6,636 bases of DNA from Acidimicrobiaceae bacterium (GTDB lineage: Bacteria; Actinomycetota; Acidimicrobiia; Acidimicrobiales; RAAP-2): NCBI GenBank assembly GCA_003164275.1, contig PLSY01000365.1, forward strand, positions 1 to 6,636, given 5' to 3'. Shown one piece after another: positions 1-4,977 of this stretch. The position numbers were made by a program, and so were the translations under genes. Each line of letters begins with the position of its first letter. Position 1 is the stretch's first letter. Under the pieces are notes generated by a model. It had not been told where the DNA came from. It did not search any database and saw only the letters and a program-made list of their open reading frames with translations.

Positions 1-1086
1 ATGAAGGTCACCGAGTACTTCCTCGGCTTCGGACCCAGGCTGTGGTCGTTCCGATGGGGTGAGACCGAGTACGGGGTGAAGGCCTTCCCTCTCGGGGGCT
101 ACGTGAAGATCCCGGGCATGACCAACCTGGAAGAGGTGGACCCGGCTGACGAGCCTCGCACCTACCGCCAACAGCCCTTCCATGCCCGCTTGCTGGTCGC
201 CGTCGCCGGCTCGGCCATGCACTTCATCATGGCCTTTGTCCTGTTGTGGTCACTGCTCGCCTTCGTCGGGCTCCCCAACTCAGGCCAGATCCAGATCCAG
301 CGGATGAATGACGTCGGTGGCGGGCAGAGCCCGGCGGCCGCCGGTGGCCTCAAAGTGGGGGACATCGTGGTCTCGGTGGACGGGAAGCTGGTGGCCGGCA
401 ACGTCGACCAGCTGACGAAAGCTATCCAGAGCCATCCCGACACACCGGTCTCTGTGGTGGTCGACCGCGACGGCTCGGAGCACACGCTCACCCTCACCCC
501 GGCCAACGGCCGGATTGAGGGTGAAAAGGGAATGGTTGCCCCGGCCGGAACTGCTCCTTTCGGGGTGCTCGGAATAAGCCTCGGGTCGCCGGTGCAGCGG
601 GCGACGCCCCTCCACGCCCTGGGCTCGACCGGCGCCGACCTCGTCCACTTCACCTGGGCCTCGGTCGTCGGAGTAGCCGACCTGTTCTCGCCCAGCCACG
701 TTGCCGCTCGATTCGACCAGGTGGCGAGCGCCAAGGCGGCCAACCAGGCAGCGGCGAACGGGACGCGGGTGGAGTCGATCTACGGTGCCGTGCGCACGGC
801 CGGGCAAGCCGCCCAGGCGGGCATCGGCGATCTGTTGATCATCCTCATCTCCATCAACATCTTCGTCGGTATCTTCAATCTCTTCCCCATGCTGCCGCTC
901 GACGGCGGACATGTGGCCATCGCCATCTACGAGAAGATCCGCACCGGGAAGCGCAAGGTCATGTACCACGCCGATGTGGCCAAACTCATGCCCTTCACCT
1001 GGCTCATGCTCATGTTCCTCGCGGTGCTGTTCGCCACCTCACTGCTGACCGACATCCTCCACCCCATGGCCAACCCGTTCAGCTGA
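1..1086 (+). CDS. rseP: M50 site-2 protease, RseP/Rip1 family (5' truncated)
   Basis: Intramembrane zinc metalloprotease that cuts membrane-bound anti-sigma factors and similar single-pass substrates (family knowledge). Visible in 361 residues: the family segment after the first helix (GFGPRLWS at 9-16, ETEYGVKAFPLGGYVKIPGM at 21-40), a membrane helix at about 64-89, a PDZ domain at about 100-168 with the GLKVGDIVVSVDG core, a helix at about 276-297, the LDGGH motif at 300-304 whose Asp301 should be a zinc ligand, and a last helix at about 331-350. The HExxH motif of the first helix is absent because the window begins inside the gene. Met1 aligns with an internal Met of mycobacterial Rip1 (…GMKV…), so roughly 30-40 residues are missing upstream. 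Closest by eye to actinobacterial Rip1, which sits between dxr and ispG, so dxr is expected upstream. The stop is 57 bp before the chosen ispG start. Confidence 0.95.
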   Translation: MKVTEYFLGFGPRLWSFRWGETEYGVKAFPLGGYVKIPGMTNLEEVDPADEPRTYRQQPFHARLLVAVAGSAMHFIMAFVLLWSLLAFVGLPNSGQIQIQRMNDVGGGQSPAAAGGLKVGDIVVSVDGKLVAGNVDQLTKAIQSHPDTPVSVVVDRDGSEHTLTLTPANGRIEGEKGMVAPAGTAPFGVLGISLGSPVQRATPLHALGSTGADLVHFTWASVVGVADLFSPSHVAARFDQVASAKAANQAAANGTRVESIYGAVRTAGQAAQAGIGDLLIILISINIFVGIFNLFPMLPLDGGHVAIAIYEKIRTGKRKVMYHADVAKLMPFTWLMLMFLAVLFATSLLTDILHPMANPFS

Positions 1087-1130
1087 GTGCCACCCTGAGG
1101 GGACGTCGGACCATCGGAGATGGACCCCGG

Positions 1131-1136
1131 TAGCAT
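1131..1136 (+). promoter_or_regulatory. Putative -10 box of a leaderless ispG promoter
   Basis: TAGCAT fits the actinobacterial TANNNT -10 pattern and is followed by exactly 7 nt (GGGGACC) and then ATG at 1144. With the usual -10 to start-site distance, transcription would begin at or next to the A of that ATG, giving a leaderless mRNA. The same layout recurs before proS (2432-2437), which strengthens the case. No clear -35 was identified. The call is inference from spacing and motif only. Confidence 0.45.
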
Positions 1137-1143
1137 GGGGACC

Positions 1144-2388
1144 ATGGGAGCTACGGCCTGGACGACCACTGAACGACGGCCCACCCGCCAGATCCACGTG
1201 GGTGGCGTGGCCGTCGGTGGTGGCGCACCAGTCACCGTGCAGTCGATGACCACGACCAAGACGGCCGATGCCGAGGCCACCCTGACGCAGATCTACGCGC
1301 TGGCCGCCGCTGGGGCGGACATCGTCCGATGCACCTGTAATGAGGAGGCGGCGGCGGAGGGACTGGCCCGAATCGTGCCTCGCTCGCCGGTGCCGATCAT
1401 CGCCGATATCCACTTCCACCATGAGATGGCCCTCGCCGCCCTCGAGGCCGGAGTCCAGGGCCTGCGCCTCAACCCCGGCAACCTGCGCAAGGAAGCTGAG
1501 ATCAAGCAGGTGGCGTCTGAGGCCAAGGACCGTGGCGTGCCCATCCGCATCGGTGTCAACGCCGGGTCCCTGCACCCCGACCTCTACAAGCGCTTCGGGG
1601 GAGCGACCCCCGAGGCGCTGGTCGAGTCGGCGCGCATGGAGCTCGAGTTCTTCTCCGAGGTGGGGTTCGATGAGGTCAAGATCTCGGTCAAGGCCTCGTC
1701 GGTCCCGTTGATGATCGAGTCCTATCGACTGGCCTCTGCCACCTTCGACCATCCCCTGCACCTCGGGGTGACCGAGGCGGGCCCGCCTCCGGCCGGACTC
1801 TTGAAGGGCACGGCCGGCATTGCCACCTTGTTGGCCGAGGGCATCGGTGACACCATCCGTTACTCCCTGACCGCTGACCCGGTGGAGGAGGCCCGCGCCG
1901 GCCGTCAGCTGCTCGAGATCTTGGGGCTCCGTGAGCGCAAGGGGCTCGACCTCATCGCCTGCCCGAGCTGTGGTCGGGCCGAGATCGATGTGATCGCCGT
2001 GGCGAGCGCCGCCCAGGCGGCGCTCGAGAGCCGCAATCTGCCCATCCAAGTGGCGGTGATGGGTTGCGTGGTCAACGGCCCCGGCGAGGCACGGGAGGCC
2101 GATATTGGCATCGCTGCCGGGCGCAAGCGCGGTCACCTGTTCATCAAGGGCAAGATCGTCCGGGTCGTCCCTGAGGACGAGATGGTCGAGGCACTGGTGG
2201 CCGAGGCCGAAAAGCTCGTCGCCGAGGGGGTCGAGGCCAGACTGGCCGCGGCCGACGCAGGAGCCGAGGCCGAGGCCGAGGCCGACCGGATGGCGCTCAT
2301 CGGGGAACAGGGCGTGGACGCCAACGCCTCGGAGACCAAAGTCGATCTCATCCGCAAGAAGTACGGGCACAGCGCCGAGAACGAGTGA
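1144..2388 (+). CDS. ispG: 4-hydroxy-3-methylbut-2-enyl diphosphate synthase IspG (GcpE)
   Basis: [4Fe-4S] enzyme of the MEP pathway that reductively converts MEcPP to HMBPP, the precursor of IPP and DMAPP, in the cytosol. Numbered from ATG 1144 (414 aa), the protein shows the TIM-barrel signature VQSMTTTKT near the N-terminus, IADIHFH, RLNPGN, RIGVNAGS, HLGVTEAGPP, then the cluster domain with CPSCGR (Cys273, Cys276) and CVVNGPGEAREAD (Cys308, Glu315). These are the three cluster ligands and the Glu expected to be the fourth ligand. Start choice: in-frame ATGs occur at 1120, 1135 and 1144. I prefer 1144 because a TANNNT box sits 7 nt upstream and the resulting N-terminus has normal length. 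If 1120 is used the protein is 422 aa; GAGGGGA at 1097-1103 is rather far from it. After the usual family end there is an extra acidic tail of about 50 residues (about 363-414) with an AEAEAEAD run and a basic VDLIRKKYG near the end. The enzyme identity is secure; the tail has no known role. Confidence 0.96.
   Translation: MGATAWTTTERRPTRQIHVGGVAVGGGAPVTVQSMTTTKTADAEATLTQIYALAAAGADIVRCTCNEEAAAEGLARIVPRSPVPIIADIHFHHEMALAALEAGVQGLRLNPGNLRKEAEIKQVASEAKDRGVPIRIGVNAGSLHPDLYKRFGGATPEALVESARMELEFFSEVGFDEVKISVKASSVPLMIESYRLASATFDHPLHLGVTEAGPPPAGLLKGTAGIATLLAEGIGDTIRYSLTADPVEEARAGRQLLEILGLRERKGLDLIACPSCGRAEIDVIAVASAAQAALESRNLPIQVAVMGCVVNGPGEAREADIGIAAGRKRGHLFIKGKIVRVVPEDEMVEALVAEAEKLVAEGVEARLAAADAGAEAEAEADRMALIGEQGVDANASETKVDLIRKKYGHSAENE
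2263..2286 (+). repeat. Hexanucleotide tandem repeat in the ispG tail
   Basis: Three perfect copies of GCCGAG (2263-2280) followed by a variant GCCGAC encode the AEAEAEAD run in the C-terminal extension of IspG. The unit is two codons long, so copy-number change would alter tail length without shifting the frame. Confidence 0.8.
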
Positions 2389-2394
2389 CGGCGG

Positions 2395-2417
2395 TCCCCT
2401 GGGCGTCGCCCGGGGGA
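2395..2417 (+). terminator. GC-rich hairpin between ispG and proS without a U tract
   Basis: TCCCCTGGGC (2395-2404) and GCCCGGGGGA (2408-2417) pair over 10 positions with one T-G wobble and a 3-nt loop. The hairpin starts 7 nt after the ispG stop. It is followed by GAAGTGGCGG rather than a T run, so it is not a canonical intrinsic terminator. It could be a weak U-less terminator of the kind proposed in high-GC actinobacteria, or a 3' mRNA-stabilising or processing hairpin. A separate proS promoter just downstream would fit either role. Confidence 0.4.
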
Positions 2418-2431
2418 GAAGTGGCGGCCAG

Positions 2432-2437
2432 TAGGAT
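2432..2437 (+). promoter_or_regulatory. Putative -10 box of a leaderless proS promoter (overlaps an SD-like AGGA)
   Basis: TAGGAT matches TANNNT and lies 8 nt before the proS ATG at 2446, the same geometry as at ispG. The internal AGGA (2433-2436) is also a possible short Shine-Dalgarno, 9 nt from the ATG, for messages reading through from ispG. Both uses could hold, one per transcript type. No convincing -35 is seen. Confidence 0.4.
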
Positions 2438-2445
2438 CGCCGACC

Positions 2446-4155
2446 ATGCGAATGTCTCGGCTCTTGGTCCGTACTCTGCGAGAGGCGCCGTCCGATGCCG
2501 AAGTGGCCAGTCACCAGCTGCTCGTACGGGCCGGGTACATCCGCCGTCTGGCCTCGGGTGTCTACACGTTCCTCCCGCTCGGGCTGCGGGTCCTCCATCA
2601 CATCGAGCGGGTGATCAGGGAGGAGCTCGACGCCGCCGGCTGCCAGGAGGTGCTGCTGCCCGCCCTCCATCCCATCGAGCTGTGGGAGCAGTCGGGGAGG
2701 GCCACCTTGTTCGGGAACGACGCCCTCCCGGCCATGACCGTCGACGCCCGTGGGGGGACCTTCGTGCTCGGACCCACCCACGAGGAGGTGGCGACGGTGA
2801 CTGTTGGGGCTGAGGTCGACTCCTATCGCCAGCTCCCCCTGACCATCTACCAGATCCAGGTCAAGTTCCGAGATGAGGCCCGCCCGCGCTTTGGGCTCCT
2901 GCGCACGCGCGAGCTGATCATGGCCGATGCCTACTCCTTCGATGTGGACCAAGAGGCCATGCAGGCGTCGTACCGGCTGGTCTTCGACGCCTACCTCCGG
3001 ATCTTCGCCCGCCTCGGCCTCAACGCCACCCCGGTCGAGGCCGAGTCAGGTGCCATCGGCGGTGAGGTCAACCACGAGTTCATGGTGCCCTCCGCAGCCG
3101 GTGAGGACCACTTCGTCTCCTGTCCGAGTTGCGGGTACGCGGCCAACGTGGAGGCGGCCACCCGCAGTACGTACCGGGTGGCGACGAGTGGGGTGGCCTC
3201 AAAAGAGACGCCCGTGGTCGAGCATCACACGCCCGATCGGAGCTCGATCGTCGACGTGGTCGCGCACTTCGACGACGACACGGTCACGGCCACAGACTTC
3301 TTGAAGACCATGGCCGTGTTCGACGGCGAGGGGCGGCCGACGCTGTTGTTGTTGGCCGGTGACCGGGAGGCACGGCTCCCGAGCAGCTGGCGGTTGTTCG
3401 ACGAGGCCGACTTCGCCGCCTATCCGAGCCTGGTGAAGGGTTTCATCGGTCCGATCGGCCAACAGGACCAGGGATTCCGGGTGGTCGGCGACCTCGGAGC
3501 CACCCGGGAGGGAGCCTGGTTGGTTGGGGCCAACAAGGTGGACCACCATCTGAGCGGCGTCGTGCTCGATCGCGACTTCCAGGTGGACGAGTGGGGATCC
3601 CTCGCCCAAGTGGTCGCCGGGGACGCCTGTCCTCGCTGTGAGGCGTCCATCGAACTGGTCCGGTCGGTCGAGGCTGCCCATACGTTCCAGCTCGGCTACC
3701 GCTACAGCCAGGTGATGCCCGGTTCGAACTTCGTGGCCGAGGGCGGGGAGGAGGCCATCTTCTCCATGGGCTGCTATGGGATGGGTGTCAGTCGCCTGCT
3801 CGCCGTGGTGGCGGAGGAATACCACGATGACCGGGGGCTGACCTGGCCACTTGAGGCTGCGCCGTATCAGGTGCATCTGGCCGCCCTCGGGGCGGGCAGG
3901 TCTGCCGAGGTGGCTGCGGCCGCCGAGGACGCCTATGCCCGACTGACCGAGGCCGGCATCGAGGTCCTCTATGACGACCGGGACGTCTCGCCGGGGGTGA
4001 AGTTCGCCGATGCCGACTTGCTCGGCATACCCGCCCGTCTGGTCATCGGTGCGAAGGGCCTGGCCCGGGGGGTGGTCGAGTGGCGGTCCCGGGCGACGGG
4101 CGAGGAGCGGGAGCTGGCCGTCGAGCGGCTGGTCGAGGATCTCAGAAACGCCTGA
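2446..4155 (+). CDS. proS: Prolyl-tRNA synthetase, bacterial type with INS editing domain
   Basis: Class II aminoacyl-tRNA synthetase charging tRNA-Pro. The 569 aa match the usual length of the bacterial form. In order: N-terminal catalytic part beginning MRMSRLLVRTLREAPSDAEV; the GPTHEE loop at 109-114; motif 2 around FRDEARPRFG (141-150) with RTRE and DAYSF; an editing (INS) insertion at about 222-400; motif 3 as GCYGMGVSRLLA (442-453); and an anticodon-binding domain from about 470 with DDRDVSPGVKFADADLLGIP. Within INS, Lys287, Asp349 and His368 line up, by remembered alignment, with E. coli Lys279, Asp350 and His369, so clearing of Ala-tRNA-Pro is probably intact. Two Cys pairs, Cys226/Cys229 (CPSC) and Cys395/Cys398 (CPRC), bracket the insertion and resemble a zinc knuckle. 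The start at 2446 is preferred over ATG 2452 because of the TAGGAT spacing and conserved N-terminus. No truncation or frameshift is seen. Confidence 0.98.
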   Translation: MRMSRLLVRTLREAPSDAEVASHQLLVRAGYIRRLASGVYTFLPLGLRVLHHIERVIREELDAAGCQEVLLPALHPIELWEQSGRATLFGNDALPAMTVDARGGTFVLGPTHEEVATVTVGAEVDSYRQLPLTIYQIQVKFRDEARPRFGLLRTRELIMADAYSFDVDQEAMQASYRLVFDAYLRIFARLGLNATPVEAESGAIGGEVNHEFMVPSAAGEDHFVSCPSCGYAANVEAATRSTYRVATSGVASKETPVVEHHTPDRSSIVDVVAHFDDDTVTATDFLKTMAVFDGEGRPTLLLLAGDREARLPSSWRLFDEADFAAYPSLVKGFIGPIGQQDQGFRVVGDLGATREGAWLVGANKVDHHLSGVVLDRDFQVDEWGSLAQVVAGDACPRCEASIELVRSVEAAHTFQLGYRYSQVMPGSNFVAEGGEEAIFSMGCYGMGVSRLLAVVAEEYHDDRGLTWPLEAAPYQVHLAALGAGRSAEVAAAAEDAYARLTEAGIEVLYDDRDVSPGVKFADADLLGIPARLVIGAKGLARGVVEWRSRATGEERELAVERLVEDLRNA

Positions 4156-4196
4156 GCCGGCCAGGAGGCGGGCACTGGTCGCCCTGGTCGCCAGAG

Positions 4197-4205
4197 TTGT
4201 CCACA
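4197..4205 (+). promoter_or_regulatory. Single DnaA-box-like 9-mer TTGTCCACA
   Basis: TTGTCCACA is the DnaA box form favoured in high-GC actinobacteria such as Streptomyces and fits the general TTWTNCACA-like pattern apart from the G at position 3. It lies in the proS-rimP gap, 55 bp upstream of the predicted rimP promoter. Only one copy was noticed, so this is not an origin. It could be a DnaA regulatory or titration site, or chance. Confidence 0.35.
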
Positions 4206-4259
4206 GGCTGAATGGTGTAGAAAGCCCACGTCAGAGCGTTTCCTGTGCGGGCCGCTCGC

Positions 4260-4268
4260 TGCTATACT
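4260..4268 (+). promoter_or_regulatory. Extended -10 promoter upstream of the rimP-nusA operon
   Basis: TGCTATACT contains TATACT (4263-4268, five of six matches to TATAAT) preceded by the TGN element of extended -10 promoters. Such promoters can work with a weak -35; the best candidate is TTTCCT (4239-4244) at an 18-nt spacing. Transcription should begin at about 4273-4275. The stretch from 4341 to the rimP start contains no TA dinucleotide at all, so no TANNNT -10 box exists between the terminator and rimP. This makes the promoter at 4260-4268 the most likely local source of rimP transcription. Confidence 0.65.
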
Positions 4269-4305
4269 TTTAGATCTGCCGTTCGGTTGGAGTGGAGTGA
4301 CGCTG

Positions 4306-4392
4306 ATGGAGCGTGGGCGGACAGCCCACGCTTTTGTTTTGGTCCGGAACACGCCCGACGGAGGGGCAGGGAGCTTCAGACAGCAGGATTGA
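4306..4392 (+). CDS. Possible 28-codon leader ORF overlapping the rimP attenuator
   Basis: ATG at 4306 opens 28 codons ending at TGA 4390-4392. GGAG at 4294-4297 is a good Shine-Dalgarno with an 8-nt gap, and the ORF lies wholly inside the predicted rimP leader transcript. The peptide begins MERGRTAHAFVLVRN and is unlike anything I recognise. There is no obvious run of one amino acid that would make a classical biosynthetic attenuator. Its start codon is directly next to the terminator stem (4310-4332), so an initiating ribosome would cover the 5' arm. GC at third codon positions is about 68%, lower than I would expect from the neighbouring genes, so coding is uncertain. It may be a regulatory upstream ORF or chance. 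Confidence 0.3.
   Translation: MERGRTAHAFVLVRNTPDGGAGSFRQQD
4310..4340 (+). terminator. Intrinsic terminator in the rimP leader (likely attenuator)
   Basis: GCGTGGGC (4311-4318) and GCCCACGC (4324-4331) form a perfect 8-bp stem, extended to 9 by A4310-T4332, around a 5-nt GGACA loop, followed directly by TTTTGTTTT. This is a canonical rho-independent terminator. It lies after the predicted start at about 4274 and about 95 bp before rimP, so it would yield a short RNA of roughly 66 nt unless overridden. It would also stop read-through from proS. Confidence 0.85.
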
Positions 4393-4416
4393 CCAGAGAC
4401 CAGCGCATTCGACCAC

Positions 4417-4426
4417 AGGAGGGAGG
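4417..4426 (+). promoter_or_regulatory. Strong Shine-Dalgarno of rimP
   Basis: AGGAGGGAGG gives two overlapping anti-SD matches: AGGAGG is 12 nt, and the second GGAGG (4422-4426) 8 nt, from the ATG at 4435. It fixes the rimP start and contrasts with the weak or missing SD of ispG, proS and ylxR. Confidence 0.75.
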
Positions 4427-4434
4427 CAGAGGAC

Positions 4435-4977
4435 ATGATCGACGATCTCTTTGCCGCCCTTGAACCTGTGGTCACCGCCGCCAACCTCGAGCTGATCGAC
4501 GTCGAGCTGCGTTCAGGGGTCCTGTTGGTCACGGTCGACCGCTCCGACGGCGTCGACCTGGAGGCGCTGACGGATGCCAACCGGGCCGTGTCCTCGGTGC
4601 TCGACGAGCTCGACCCGATACCCGGGCGCTACACCCTCGAAGTGTCGAGCCCGGGAGTCGAGCGCACCCTGCGCACCCCGGCCCACTTCGTGAAAGCCGT
4701 GGGTGAGGTGGTGACCGTCAAGACTCGTCCCCAGGTCCCCGGCGATAGGCGGCTGAAGGGCGAGCTGCTGAGCGCCGACAACGAGGGCTTGGAGCTGGCC
4801 GTCGAAAGCGCCCCCGAGGGCCGGCTGCGGCTGGCGTACTCGGACATTGACCGGGCCCGGACGGTGTTCGTCTGGGGCCCCCAATCTCGAACCGGTGGAG
4901 GGAGCGCAAAAGCCTCCTCCTCGAAGAAGACAGTGCCGTCCAAGACGGAGAAGAGGAAGCAGGTCGTAACACCATGA
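4435..4977 (+). CDS. rimP: Ribosome maturation factor RimP
   Basis: Binds the 30S precursor and aids its assembly (family knowledge); cytoplasmic. The 180 residues show the RimP N-terminal alpha/beta domain (about 1-78) with LELIDVELR, DANRAVSSVLDELDPI and the signature YTLEVSSPGVERTLR (66-80). A small SH3/Sm-like C-terminal domain (about 83-146) contains LKGELLSADNEGL and ends in the YSDIDRARTVF segment. From about 150 there is a Ser/Lys-rich basic tail (KASSSKKTVPSKTEKRK), longer than in enterobacterial RimP and probably disordered, which might contact rRNA. The start is set by the strong SD at 4417-4426. The stop overlaps the nusA start as ATGA (4974-4977), indicating translational coupling. 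It is the first main gene after the attenuator-like leader. No tRNA gene precedes it, unlike metY in E. coli. Confidence 0.96.
   Translation: MIDDLFAALEPVVTAANLELIDVELRSGVLLVTVDRSDGVDLEALTDANRAVSSVLDELDPIPGRYTLEVSSPGVERTLRTPAHFVKAVGEVVTVKTRPQVPGDRRLKGELLSADNEGLELAVESAPEGRLRLAYSDIDRARTVFVWGPQSRTGGGSAKASSSKKTVPSKTEKRKQVVTP

Noticed and set aside
1125..1140. CCCC…GGGG inverted repeat around the ispG upstream ATGs
   Set aside because: Only four base pairs with flanking mismatches; too weak to call a start-sequestering hairpin.
1039..2952. 637-codon open frame on the minus strand
   Set aside because: It lies opposite ispG and proS, whose products are unmistakable. Its translation is repetitive Gly/Asp/His/Leu/Arg composition typical of the antisense frame of high-GC genes, with no domain.
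4175..4192. Two tandem copies of CTGGTCGCC after proS
   Set aside because: Only two short copies, no clear hairpin or known operator pattern, and common words in this genome; likely chance.
4389..4394. TTGACC resembling a -35 box
   Set aside because: At 16-18 nt downstream there is only GACCACA-type sequence and no TANNNT, so no promoter can be built on it.
4391..4415. Three GACCA words (4391, 4398, 4411) complementary to TGGTC at 4340
   Set aside because: Five-base words are too short to separate from chance, and no stable stem with extended pairing results.
4156..4434. tRNA gene before rimP (as metY in E. coli)
   Set aside because: No acceptor stem, TTCRANNC T-loop or anticodon arm could be found in the gap.
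4245..4463. 72-codon + strand frame across the proS-rimP gap (GTG at 4245)
   Set aside because: Its start is upstream of the predicted transcription start, it has no SD, it is Arg-rich, and it overlaps the promoter, the terminator and the rimP start.
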